Source: J027 sp965215855
GTDB taxonomy: Bacteria > Chloroflexota > Anaerolineae > Aggregatilineales > J027
NCBI GenBank assembly: GCA_965215855.1
Contig: CBDCER010000003.1
Span: 1,860,001-1,924,000 of the forward strand
DNA: 64,000 nt
Direction of reading: 5' to 3'
Notes under the pieces: model-generated
The model's input: only the letters and a program-made list of their open reading frames with translations
Databases searched by the model: none
What the model was told of the DNA's origin: nothing
Translations under genes and position numbers: made by a program
Shown: positions 1 through 7,848 of the stretch, piece after piece
How the letters are laid out: each line of letters starts with the position of its first letter
Numbering within the stretch: position 1 is the first letter of the stretch

Positions 1-1925
1 CCCAGCTTGCTCTGGACATAAGCGCGGGTAAAGGCCAGGGGTCCGGCGGGTGTTTGCACCGTCAAATCAGTGGCATTGACGACTTTGTCGCCATTCCGCA
101 GTACCAGCGGGTTGGGCGAGGTCACATCGACCACGTCCCCCCCATAGGCATAGGGACAATACGCCAGTTTGTGGTCATAAGGGCCTGCGCCCCCGCCACC
201 ACCGGCCAGGGCGGGCAGAGGAACAACTTTGAGAAAGGCGGTACTATCCGGCAAGGCCGTGCTACCACTACCCGTCTTGGCGATGAAGGTCGCCCCACTG
301 TCATCTGAGAAGCCGACGCCGACTTTGTTGGAGTCCAGGGCGTCGTTCGGTCCAGCTGCATAGACGTGATCGGCCTGGTTCTGGCCGAGACCGACCATGT
401 TGAACTCAAACGATGAGCTGCTGGGGGTATAGGTCACCGTGCCATCGGCGGTGATGTCAATGCGGTAGACCTTGTAACTGGAGGGTGAGTCTTCATCGTA
501 GCCAGTGAAGACACCCTGGCGTGAGTCGGCTTCCACCATGTCGAAGGCGTAGGGTCCGCCCGCGATGTGAGGATTGGCGGTACTGGGTGGGGTAAAGTCA
601 GGGGCATTGACAAAGTCATCTTCGGTCCAGCGGGCGCTGACGTCGTTGGTATCACTGGTCTTGAAGCCCACCGAGCCGTGGATTTTCTCCCCTTCCATAT
701 TCAGCAAGGTGCGGGTGAACCCGCGGTTCAATTGCCGCGGCCAGACCAGAATATTGGCGATGGGGTTGGCGATGATGTCGGGGTTGATAATGGGTACCAG
801 GTTGCTACTGTAGCCCTCGGTAGTCTTGTAAATCTGCCCATCCCGTCCGGCAGCGCGGATAAGGCCATTGGTAGCCTTGTCAGCATGGTCATCTATGTCC
901 ATCCCCAGGCTGTTGGCAAATGGTCCGCCGCCAAAGGTACGTTCGCTGACCTGTACTGTTCCATAGTTCTCCAGATACATGACAGAAGCAAATGTTCCGC
1001 CTGGAAACAGACCCCGGATGCTGATGTTGTCAAAATCCGTATCGCAAACGAGGCCCGAATTACCTGACGTACTCGGGATAACGAACACATAGCGAGCATC
1101 AAGGATAGTCTCCTTTAGCTGTAGGTCTTTTGTGATCCATCGGCCATTATCAGCCCACGTCCCAGTTCCCTGTCCGTGAGATTCTATATAGTTCCAATTG
1201 CTATCAAACCAATGGAAGTCTACAAAACCACTGAGCATATTTTGGTGATCCCCACCGGTTCTGGTGACGCGCATTTTCCAATCGCAATCGATAACATCGA
1301 CATCATCACCTAAGTCAATAAGGATACCACCCTCAACATGGTCTGCACTGGCATCACTACCTTGTACGCGGATAGCCTTTGCCGAGCCACCATAACCCGG
1401 TATCTCTCGTGCGGTCACATACGCAGCTTGAGGTGGCTGGAACCATACGTCTAAGGCTTCTTGATAGGCGCCGCCGTGAACAGGATCAGTGGTATAGGCA
1501 ATCTCCCAGGCCAGCTCATCACCACCATCAAAGTTCATCGTTTTGGTAGTTGTTGATGGGCCAATCACCCGTTCATTGGTATAGAGAACCACTGAACCCT
1601 GCAATGAACGCGGGCAACGGATGAGCTTATAGTTATCCACATCCCGGATTTGGGCCCAGGTTGGTGAGGTGGCTTCCATATCTTCGGAGCGATACAGTGC
1701 TTCGTCGGTCAATACGTAACCATGAATAGCATTTCCCGTCTCGAGCAGAGCTAGACTAAAGGGGTCCACGGCCACATCCCGGATTTCAGAGCCATCTTCC
1801 AGGCTTCCGATGCCAATATAGGCGATTTCTGTCCAATCCGGGTCGGTATCCCCGAAATTGGTTGTACGATACAGCTTGTCGCTGCTATGGGTAAAAACGA
1901 TATTTGCACCGGCATAATCTGCCAT
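1..1925 (-). CDS. Giant surface/RHS-type protein, N-terminal part (runs off window)
   Basis: An open frame reads from an ATG at 1925 to the window edge, 641 codons with no stop. The start has a good ribosome site (AGGAG, about 9 nt upstream). The N-terminus reads MADYAGANIVFTHSSDKLYR and continues with repeated 'TDPDWTEI / TSPTWAQI' units that resemble BNR or VPS10-like propeller blades. A carbohydrate-binding-like stretch (DGGDELAWEI) follows, then Gly-rich linkers. The last visible residues (VTSPNPLVLRNG ... TPAGPLAFTRAY) match the entry motif of RHS/YD-repeat proteins, where the repeat shell normally begins. I infer a secreted or tail-delivered RHS protein whose repeats and C-terminal tip lie beyond base 1. 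It is the last visible gene of the tail-like cassette. The RHS assignment rests on one short motif, and the propeller assignment is weaker. Confidence 0.7.
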   Translation of the reverse strand, partial: MADYAGANIVFTHSSDKLYRTTNFGDTDPDWTEIAYIGIGSLEDGSEIRDVAVDPFSLALLETGNAIHGYVLTDEALYRSEDMEATSPTWAQIRDVDNYKLIRCPRSLQGSVVLYTNERVIGPSTTTKTMNFDGGDELAWEIAYTTDPVHGGAYQEALDVWFQPPQAAYVTAREIPGYGGSAKAIRVQGSDASADHVEGGILIDLGDDVDVIDCDWKMRVTRTGGDHQNMLSGFVDFHWFDSNWNYIESHGQGTGTWADNGRWITKDLQLKETILDARYVFVIPSTSGNSGLVCDTDFDNISIRGLFPGGTFASVMYLENYGTVQVSERTFGGGPFANSLGMDIDDHADKATNGLIRAAGRDGQIYKTTEGYSSNLVPIINPDIIANPIANILVWPRQLNRGFTRTLLNMEGEKIHGSVGFKTSDTNDVSARWTEDDFVNAPDFTPPSTANPHIAGGPYAFDMVEADSRQGVFTGYDEDSPSSYKVYRIDITADGTVTYTPSSSSFEFNMVGLGQNQADHVYAAGPNDALDSNKVGVGFSDDSGATFIAKTGSGSTALPDSTAFLKVVPLPALAGGGGGAGPYDHKLAYCPYAYGGDVVDVTSPNPLVLRNGDKVVNATDLTVQTPAGPLAFTRAYVQSKL

Positions 1926-1998
1926 GTGTCTTTTTCTCCTTTGTTTAGTTATGTTTTTAGGTTCAACTTACGTTACAATTCATATCTGTAGGTTGAGA

Positions 1999-2049
1999 CT
2001 GCCCCTCTCTGCACCTCGGTCAAAGCCGTGACCGACGCGCGAGGGGCAG
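1999..2049 (-). terminator. Long nested hairpin between small membrane gene and RHS gene
   Basis: Arms CTGCCCCTC (1999-2007) and GAGGGGCAG (2041-2049) pair perfectly. They enclose a second stem, CGGTCA with TGACCG (about 2017-2034). It lies just 3' of the 98-residue gene and 5' of the RHS gene. No T-run follows, so it may be an mRNA processing or partial-termination structure rather than a classical terminator. Confidence 0.45.
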
Positions 2050-2052
2050 CCG

Positions 2053-2349
2053 TTATTGAGTTGTCGGTACGGTCTGTGAGCGTTCCAACAGTTCCTTGCA
2101 GATCGTCAACTGTGCCTGCAATTGCTGAATTTCGGCGGACTGTCGGGCAATCTGGATTTCCATATCGCCCATCTTCGCCATGAACTGCTCACAGTTCTTG
2201 TGATACTCGTGCCGTTCCTGGATCGTCTCCTGTAGCTTGTTGTTGAGCCGGATGACGGTCTCGATCAGGTAGCGGAAAGCTAGCGCCGCCAGCAATCCTG
2301 CCCCGCCAATCGCCAGGATAATCCCGGCACTCAAATCGCCCATGTTCAC
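2053..2349 (-). CDS. Small membrane protein with coiled coil (holin/spanin-like position)
   Basis: 98 residues. One hydrophobic segment (about residues 8-28, GIILAIGGAGLLAALAFRYL) is followed by a long heptad-like helix rich in Gln, Glu and Leu (about 35-90). That layout fits a membrane-anchored coiled-coil protein. In phage late operons a gene of this size and position is often a holin or spanin, but nothing here proves lysis activity. It starts 4 nt after the stop of the 82-residue gene and is probably translated from the same message. Confidence 0.5.
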   Translation of the reverse strand: MNMGDLSAGIILAIGGAGLLAALAFRYLIETVIRLNNKLQETIQERHEYHKNCEQFMAKMGDMEIQIARQSAEIQQLQAQLTICKELLERSQTVPTTQ

Positions 2350-2353
2350 CGCC

Positions 2354-2602
2354 TTATGAACTCAGTGCTGGACTGGCATTAGCTTTTTCCAGTTCAGCAA
2401 CACGCTCTTGCAACAGAGCCACCAGTTCTGCCAGATCAGCCAGAGAGTCACGCACAACCGGGAAGCTCGTGCCCCCATTGCTTTGCATGTGTGCTTTAGC
2501 CTGGGCAGGCAGCATGGTTGCCAATGCATTGGTGGCCTGTACTTGAGCCTGATTACCAGCAATGCGTTGGCGATTTGAAATAAACGTCTGATTTTGGGCC
2601 AT
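2354..2602 (-). CDS. Small Gln/Ala-rich cassette protein, function unknown
   Basis: 82 residues beginning MAQNQTFISNRQRIAGNQAQ, with a C-terminal amphipathic helix (residues 52-75, Leu/Glu/Val heptads) suited to oligomerisation. Its ATG overlaps the stop of the upstream gene by one base, which argues that it is a real, translationally coupled gene. I do not recognise the family. Gln/Asn-rich small proteins of this type occur among phage tail and baseplate accessory proteins, and that is the only hint. Confidence 0.5.
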   Translation of the reverse strand: MAQNQTFISNRQRIAGNQAQVQATNALATMLPAQAKAHMQSNGGTSFPVVRDSLADLAELVALLQERVAELEKANASPALSS

Positions 2603-3072
2603 TAGTGTGCCTCCACTTCGATATAACCGGTTTCGTAATGTCCACTGCCTTGGCGGGACAGTTCAATCAGGTACGTGCCCGCCAAAGCAGAGGTAAACAA
2701 GAGTGTGGCAGTGCCGCTCACGACATCAAGTGTGCCTGCCATTTCCAGGCTGCCAGATTCAAGATCATGGACCTGATAATCTAAAGCAGCATCAGCCACG
2801 ATGGTCGTGTCCGAGCAGGTGATCGTTGCGGTGTCAACGCCATTGGCCTGAATGACGGCTTTGTCAGAGCTGATGGTCAGGCTATTGTGAGCTGCGATGA
2901 CCGCTTGCAAGGTCGTCTCATCCACGACATCGGTCGTGACACGCACCCAGGCATCGGGGCCATCGGTTCCTTCGACGTAGTAGTCGCTGGCAATGCCACC
3001 CGCACGCGGCAACGAGTCGTGAAGACGAGACAAATAGTGTTGTGGTTTGGTGACTTGATAAATCGTCATCAT
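2602..3072 (-). CDS. Cassette protein with Ig-like C-terminal domain
   Basis: 156 residues when started at 3072, where the ATG overlaps the preceding stop (ATGA); an upstream ATG at 3156 would add 28 unlikely residues. The N-terminal half is a small mixed alpha/beta region. The C-terminal half (about residues 75-156) has alternating beta-strand pattern such as DKAVIQANGVDTATITCSD and TATLLFTSALAGTYLIELSRQG. That resembles the invasin/BIG-type immunoglobulin fold common in phage structural proteins. Coupling to the fibre fragment upstream supports a structural role in the same particle. Confidence 0.55.
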   Translation of the reverse strand: MMTIYQVTKPQHYLSRLHDSLPRAGGIASDYYVEGTDGPDAWVRVTTDVVDETTLQAVIAAHNSLTISSDKAVIQANGVDTATITCSDTTIVADAALDYQVHDLESGSLEMAGTLDVVSGTATLLFTSALAGTYLIELSRQGSGHYETGYIEVEAH

Positions 3073-3572
3073 TGTCCTACTTTCTGTATAGAAAATTCGG
3101 GTGTTGTAGCATTGTTTGATGGCGCTAGCAAACTGCCACCAGAATTCTGATAGCAAACTAACTCCAGAACATCACCCACAACCAAATCGTAGATAGTGGC
3201 AACTGTCAACACGGTCCATTGATTAGAAGCCGGCAGCGTGATCATGTCTGCAATTGGTATCGCGCCATTCAATTGTATTCTAACCCATCGGTAACCATTA
3301 GAATTTGCATCGAAACCAACTGATCCGCTGATAAGATATTTGCCAGCGGTTTGTATTGTCAGACGGCTCGTGTTGGTAGTGGTACTGTGAATGTTATCGG
3401 TATCATAACGCTCACTATCAAAATACAATAATGTCATTGCGGCGTTTAAGATATTGATATTGGCACTATTGTAGATCCGTGCGCCGATAGATGGCCCATC
3501 GATCAAGTCGTACTCATTGCCGTTGGAGTCCAGGGCATAGAGCTTCTGGTCATTCTTCGGATACAGGCGCAT
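3069..3572 (-). pseudogene. C-terminal half of split tail-fibre-like gene (C1q/TNF-like)
   Basis: 167 residues from the internal ATG at 3572. The first residues (MRLYPKNDQKLYALDSNGNE) match the linker seen in tail fibre-like proteins, and the rest is a beta-sandwich pattern resembling C1q/TNF-like receptor-binding heads. The frame stays open upstream of the ATG as AVTPASPPAGI to base 3614. There a MITE begins, and the same frame resumes at 3829 in the N-terminal fragment. The original protein was therefore about 430 residues. The C-terminal head could still be made from the internal ATG, so loss of function is inferred. Confidence 0.7.
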
Positions 3573-3613
3573 GATGCCAGCCGGTGGACTGGCTGGAGTT
3601 ACTGCCTGCTCAC

Positions 3614-3818
3614 TAGGGCAATCGCATATGCTTTCTTAATGGAAAAATGGGCCTTATTGAACCCTCTTGACCTCATGGGTTTATGCATCCGATAAGGTTA
3701 TCGGATATTCAGAGCAACACTCAATGTCAAAGCTGCAAATTCGGTTCGATCTTTGGGGATTTTGAAGGTCATAATGGCTCATTGTTTAAGAATTAAGGTT
3801 TGATATGCGATTGCCCTA
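3614..3818. mobile_element. 205-bp MITE with 16-bp perfect terminal inverted repeats
   Basis: Left end TAGGGCAATCGCATAT (3614-3629) and right end ATATGCGATTGCCCTA (3803-3818) are exact inverted repeats. The element is flanked by a 10-bp direct repeat GCCTGCTCAC (3604-3613 and 3819-3828). It has no transposase. The 10-bp duplication and these ends would suit mobilisation by an IS4- or ISAs1-type transposase, which is a guess. No full-length element with these ends was seen in the window. Confidence 0.85.
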
Positions 3819-4549
3819 GCCTGCTCACTGAGTTCCACCACGTCACCCAGATGCACCAGCCCATCGCCAGTGTGAATGGCGTAGTTGGCTGTGCCGTGAT
3901 CCAGGTCGGGAATCTGTAGGCCGATCAGGGTGTCGATCACCCCGTCGTTGGTCGGAGGAGCAACAGCGAAAGCTGCCGCCTCGTCGATATCGCCGTTTAG
4001 TTCGTTGTGGATGGTGGCTTCCACCCCCACCGCTTTGTCCAGCAAGGCGCTGGACTCGTTGCTGGCCGCCGCATGTAGACCCGTCGCTTGCGCCACCGGG
4101 CCTTCGGCATTGACCACTTCAAAGTCACCGGCCCGCAGTTCGGCCTGGCTGCTGTCACCACTGTTGCGGTGCGCCAGCCGCGAGCGTAGCGCGGCCTGCA
4201 AGCTGTAGACACCGCCGGTGCCCAGTAGTTCCAGCTCATGTAATACCCAGGCCAAGGCATCCGTGACCTGACCGGTGACTTCCCCACGAGATTGCAACCC
4301 GTGTTCGGGGTCGTCGGCGGGCAAAGTGAGCTGCCGGTTGGCTTCCAGCAATGCTGCCAGAGCGCCGCTTCCCGGCTCACCCAGTTGCAGACGCCCTTCG
4401 GCGCTCAGGCGTGCCAGTACATCCCCGACGGCGTCCGTCCAGGTTTGCAACGGTTCGCTCTGGGCAGAGTGCCCGCGCACCTCGAGTTGGGTCACATCTT
4501 CACTACCGTCAATGAGGACGGCATTCCCAAATTGTGTTGGATCTTCCAT
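3779..4549 (-). pseudogene. N-terminal half of split tail-fibre-like gene
   Basis: 256 residues from the ATG at 4549, but the last 13 (about RAIAYQTLILKQ) are encoded by the MITE. The N-terminal region (DVTQLEVRGHSAQSEPLQTW ... LARLSAEGRLQLGE) is the 'trigger' motif found at the start of many phage and prophage fibre or shaft proteins. A helical region and an Ala/Gly-rich shaft follow. Removing the 205-bp element plus one target duplication joins it in frame to the 167-residue fragment downstream. It is the first gene of the minus-strand cassette and has no strong ribosome site visible. Confidence 0.7.
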
Positions 4550-5047
4550 TCAATTCCTTTCTGAAAACTTAAATGTCTCTTTCGATACGGTCGGCGCACG
4601 TACCCCCGGGTTACATACGGTCACCAGGGGTACATGCCTGTCGGGTGGATCAGGTCGTCTTCATCCGTTCGATACACACCTCCTTGTCTCTGCCAGCAAA
4701 CGGCAAGAACACTAAGTACAAAGAAATCTATTGATGTGGCTTCAAAAAGCCACGCTCGATCTGCTCTGGGGACGATATAGATGCGAAAAGACCGCCGAGA
4801 ATTTCGGCAAATCAGCAACCTGTGTTACACTGAAGATGTGTTAGTGCGAACAGTTGTTCGCAGTATGGCTCGGCCCGGGTGCGACTACACCTGGGTCGTT
4901 TGTTGTGTGTAACCAATGATGGTTGTTGCGGGTTTTATCTGTTACATCGTTTATTCCTAGAACAGAATAGAACACAATACCATCATAAGCGATTTAGCCT
5001 GACATGTCAATCCATTTCCCAGATTCTCGAACCAACTTCAAACCTTA
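4550..5047. other. Intergenic region with palindrome and hairpin
   Basis: I see no convincing gene here. A 65-codon minus frame at 4621-4818 has no family resemblance or ribosome site. The region holds the 18-bp palindrome at 4845-4862, then a hairpin with CCCGGGTG (4874-4881) pairing to CACCTGGG (4888-4895) and followed by a T-rich stretch. That combination could be the promoter-operator and terminator of a very short transcript. Confidence 0.4.
4845..4862. promoter_or_regulatory. SOS-box-like palindrome
   Basis: TGCGAACAGTTGTTCGCA is a perfect 8+2+8 palindrome. It contains CGAAC-N4-GTTCG, very close to the LexA operator known from Gram-positive bacteria. A LexA-type winged-helix gene lies about 300 bp to the right, and a similar half-conserved site overlaps the polA promoter region. 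Operator function is inferred from the sequence only. Confidence 0.5.
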
Positions 5048-5177
5048 GAGCGTGTACGGAAAGCATGATTAAGTGGGAAAATCATAACATATCCGCCTAT
5101 AATTATGGCAATATTCAATGTTGAAAGCCGATTTTCGCCGATTTGAAATCAACATTTTGACCTTTCCATACACGCTC
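5048..5177. mobile_element. 130-bp MITE, IS5-type ends, TTA target duplication
   Basis: Ends GAGCGTGTACGGAAAG (5048-5063) and the inverse of GAGCGTGTATGGAAAG (5162-5177) differ at one base. Both sides are flanked by TTA (5045-5047, 5178-5180), the 3-bp duplication typical of IS5-family transposition. An inner inverted repeat (AATGTTGA / TCAACATT) is also present. It encodes nothing. It lies directly against the stop codon of the winged-helix gene, and the duplicated TTA is that stop. Confidence 0.75.
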
Positions 5178-5465
5178 TTATACTCCTTTCCCTGGACGTT
5201 GCCAACTTCCGCCAGCAGGCACGTAGCCCCGACAACCGCCAGTGGGATAGCGTTTGACTTTGCCCTGTCGGGCCAGCGTATTCAGGTATTTGCTGACGGT
5301 GGCGGTGCTGCTGATGCCCAGCGCGTCACGGATGGCACGCAGAGTCGGCGCGGAACCCGGGTAGGTCTCGCAAAAGCGACACAGGAATTCGTAGGTTTTA
5401 GCCAGGCGGGAATCTAAATCATCCCCCGGCCCAATGGGGTCTGTGTTTAATTGGTTCAACGGCAT
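5178..5465 (-). CDS. LexA-type winged-helix DNA-binding protein without protease domain
   Basis: 95 residues from the ATG at 5465, chosen because GAGAGG precedes it. Residues about 15-80 match the LexA N-terminal winged helix: a helix LAKTYEFLCRFCETY, then APTLRAIRDALGISSTATVSKYLNTLARQGKVKR and an RGY wing. The C-terminal S24 autoprotease domain of true LexA is absent; the protein ends GGSWQRPGKGV. It may be a stand-alone repressor, a phage-type regulator or a truncated lexA. The stop codon survives the adjacent MITE insertion, so the MITE did not cause the short length. Confidence 0.65.
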   Translation of the reverse strand: MPLNQLNTDPIGPGDDLDSRLAKTYEFLCRFCETYPGSAPTLRAIRDALGISSTATVSKYLNTLARQGKVKRYPTGGCRGYVPAGGSWQRPGKGV

Positions 5466-5771
5466 ATCCTCTCTTGGTAGCTCGCTGATTAAAACATGCG
5501 TTCTACACTTATAGGATACAAGATGTTCGTGAGTGGAGCAAGTCATTCAAACCTTTTTAGAACAAAACTATGCCATCTAAACCCCTTCAATAATGTTTGT
5601 CACAGCCAATCTGTGGCTCATGTGGTTATTGAGAATGTGTTTTCTTGAAAGCGAAAATCCCATACACATCCGTGATGTATTGAGAAATCGGTAAGTCTGG
5701 GATACGATGCGCTTGCCAATCCGGTACTTATCGGATGTATTGTCGTATTGGAAACCCAGACACGGGAGCGT

Positions 5772-5906
5772 ATGCAAACCGCAGAAAATCAACCCATCAG
5801 CCGCCGTGACTTCTTGAAGCTGAGTGGCTTTGGCCTTGGCACGGTGGGATTGGGCCGGTGGCTCACCCAAAACATCTCTCCGGCAGCGGCGCAAGACATA
5901 TCATTA
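5772..5906 (+). pseudogene. Tat-exported protein leader, cut by IS insertion
   Basis: From the ATG at 5772 (GGGAG upstream) the protein starts MQTAENQPISRRDFLKLSGF, a textbook twin-arginine signal (RRDFLKL). A hydrophobic stretch and an AAAQ cleavage-like site follow. After about 45 codons the IS5-type element begins. The mature part cannot be identified. If the element is excised with a TA duplication, the frame continues for 36 more codons at 6955-7065 and ends at TAG. That is suggestive only. Confidence 0.6.
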
Positions 5907-6954
5907 GATTTTATCGGAAATAGCCAAATAGCAACCGGCAGATACAATTTTCCCTTACCCATGACAGGATCAGGCAGCGAGGGGATAGTCAATCCGTAAA
6001 TTATGAAGACCGCACGCTGTCTCCATGACCAAATCTGCCAGGTCAGTTTTGATGTGGCGAAAGATATGCCGCACAATGGCAAGAGCTTTCACCCCACCAA
6101 TACCATGTTCAACGCAGATACGCTCACTGGAGAGTTCTGAATTGCGGGCTTTTTCCTCCGGTGTTAACTCGCGTCCTCTGGGCTTTTTCTTGGGTTGAAA
6201 TGTCTGGGTACCCGCTGGCTCATAGCCTTGAAAACCGGTGTCTTTCCAGAGCTTGCTCCCGGGTGGAAATTGGAGGGCGTGTTCATCGGCGAGTTTCTTA
6301 TCATGTTTCTTGCCTTCACTGGTCGGACTCAACCCTTTGATCTTGCGCGTGCGCTTGTCCATAATCACATTGTTCTTGACCGTATGGCGCTTCTTCTTAC
6401 CACTATAGTGCTGGCGCTGGCGCTCAGGGTCTTTTGGGCGGCGAATTGGCCTTTCCGTCCCATCAATGGCGAACTCTAACCCCGGACACCTGGCTAATAC
6501 CTCGGCGATTTCTTTGGCCTGACGCGCCGGGAGTTGCTGCTGATAACCCAATGCCGCATTGAGAATTGGTATCAACCGTTGTATCCATTCATTCGCTTGG
6601 GGTTGCCCCATGCCAAACAGATACCCTTGCAGCACTTGCACCGGATAGAACCGAAAGTACACCAGGATAAACATCAACTTATCTTCGATCGCTGGTATTG
6701 CCCCGCGCCGACCCCCACCTCGTTGCCGTTGCCGCTCGCCTTCGCGTTGCTGTTCGCGCTCTTCCAAATCCGCTTCATAGGCGGCTTCAAAATCGACCAG
6801 CAGCTTGGCGAAAGCTCGCGGCGTCAAGCCTGTGAAACTCCTGAATACTCCCGGTTTGCCTCTCAGTTCCTGGTAGTTTATCATCGTTGATCGTTGACCT
6901 ATATGCTTTTTTCGATCTAGCTTACCTGTTTCTTTCTATTTCCGATAGAGTCTA
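5905..6954 (-). mobile_element. IS5-type insertion sequence (DDE_Tnp_4 transposase)
   Basis: Imperfect terminal repeats TAGATTTTATCGGAAATAG (left) and the inverse of TAGACTCTATCGGAAATAG (right, ending 6954) bound one transposase gene. The target duplication is unresolved; a TA duplication is possible if TA is not part of the repeat. The element interrupts the Tat-leader gene. A second copy of its last 38 bp is at 8378-8415. Confidence 0.8.
5970..6884 (-). CDS. IS5-family transposase
   Basis: 304 residues. The N-terminal helical region (FRSFTGLTPRAFAKLLVDFE, followed by a charged EREQQREGERQRQR stretch) resembles the HTH_Tnp_4 helper domain. The catalytic part is the DDE_Tnp_4 type: first Asp in LEFAIDGTERPI, second in LWKDTGFQGY, and Glu in SSERICVEHGIGGVKA. 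The conserved YSGKKKRHTVKNNV motif lies between. The length is normal and no frameshift is seen, so the enzyme is probably intact. It cuts and pastes its own element. Confidence 0.85.
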   Translation of the reverse strand: MINYQELRGKPGVFRSFTGLTPRAFAKLLVDFEAAYEADLEEREQQREGERQRQRGGGRRGAIPAIEDKLMFILVYFRFYPVQVLQGYLFGMGQPQANEWIQRLIPILNAALGYQQQLPARQAKEIAEVLARCPGLEFAIDGTERPIRRPKDPERQRQHYSGKKKRHTVKNNVIMDKRTRKIKGLSPTSEGKKHDKKLADEHALQFPPGSKLWKDTGFQGYEPAGTQTFQPKKKPRGRELTPEEKARNSELSSERICVEHGIGGVKALAIVRHIFRHIKTDLADLVMETACGLHNLRIDYPLAA

Positions 6955-7157
6955 AAGTTCATGATCCGCGAATTGGGTGTCTCTTCTGGTAAGTATTGTC
7001 CCAACGCTTTGAACCAGCTACTATACAATTGGGGAATGCTGATTGACCGCATGTGGTTCCCTTAGGGTTGTGCTTATGGTTGTTTGCTCAACCTTATTGG
7101 GTTTCCATCGTGCTTTCAACCCCATTCCCCTAGATCATCTGTTCAGTGTCGGGTTGC
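6955..7157. other. Orphan sequence between two IS elements
   Basis: About 200 bp between the right end of the IS5-type element and the left end of IS630. The frame AAG TTC ATG ... TAG (6955-7065) is in phase with the interrupted Tat-leader gene and ends PNALNQLLYNWGMLIDRMWF P. The remainder (7066-7157) shows no recognisable feature. Confidence 0.35.
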
Positions 7158-7164
7158 TAGTAGT

Positions 7165-7848
7165 CTAGCAAGCGTCAATTGTCGGATAGAGTTGGTGCAA
7201 CTTGATACGTGCATCCTCGGTAGTGAAGCGCCAATGAACGGTTGACTGTTGGTAATTGCGGCGGTGTTGCCAATCAGCTATCTTTGCTTTCAGGGTGTCC
7301 TGGTTGGGGATTCGTGCCTGAGTACATTGACGATGCAGCACACTCAATTCAATTTCTGCCATATTGAGCCAACTGCCGTGCTTGGGCGTGAAATGAATTT
7401 CCAGTTTCTCAATGATGCGGCGGGCCTCGGCAGGTTCGAAAGCCTCATAAAGTGAGGCGAATTTGTGCGTGTTGAGATTATCCATCACCAGCACAATCTT
7501 CTCGGCATCCGGGAAATGGATATCTACTAAATCCCTCATGCAGTGAGCAAAATCAATCATGGTGCGGCGCTCCGTCACTTTAATATGCCGCCATGCCGCC
7601 AATGGTGCAAAGAAGATAAACATGTTGCTGGTTCCATTGCGTTCATACTCGTAGTCATATTTCGCTACTGATCCTGGTTGCACCGGCAAGGGCAATCGCG
7701 TTTCCTTGGTCAGTTGTTTGCTACCCTCATCAAAGCACACAAAAGGTCGTTTGGCATGGTGTGGGCGATGATAGACTTCCAGAACATCCTCCATCGCACA
7801 AACAAACGCAGCACTTTCTTTGGGTGGGATACACCATTGTTCTTTCAA
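7165..7848 (-). CDS. IS630 transposase, catalytic part (orfB)
   Basis: 227 residues starting MKEQWCIPPKESAAFVCAMEDVLEVY. It contains the IS630 DDE core: FVCFDEGSKQL (first Asp), IVLVMDNLNTHKFASL (second Asp) and HGSWLNMAEIELS (catalytic Glu). It overlaps the upstream helix-turn-helix frame by 4 nt. Reading -1 at an A7 run (7865-7871 on the plus strand as T7) gives KKNDLKPWLKEQWC, the usual fused sequence. The active protein is therefore probably a frameshift product of about 370 residues. Confidence 0.85.
   Translation of the reverse strand: MKEQWCIPPKESAAFVCAMEDVLEVYHRPHHAKRPFVCFDEGSKQLTKETRLPLPVQPGSVAKYDYEYERNGTSNMFIFFAPLAAWRHIKVTERRTMIDFAHCMRDLVDIHFPDAEKIVLVMDNLNTHKFASLYEAFEPAEARRIIEKLEIHFTPKHGSWLNMAEIELSVLHRQCTQARIPNQDTLKAKIADWQHRRNYQQSTVHWRFTTEDARIKLHQLYPTIDAC

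Noticed and set aside
122..1102. Several 60-166 codon frames on both strands
   Set aside because: All are shadows of the long minus-strand frame from 1925, which has a ribosome site, protein-like composition and an RHS motif.
3930..4715. Plus- and minus-strand frames of 90-146 codons over the fibre gene
   Set aside because: They are Ser/Arg- or Cys/Trp-rich out-of-frame readings of the 256-residue gene.
4621..4818. 65-codon minus-strand frame
   Set aside because: No ribosome site, no family resemblance and unusual composition; left as intergenic.
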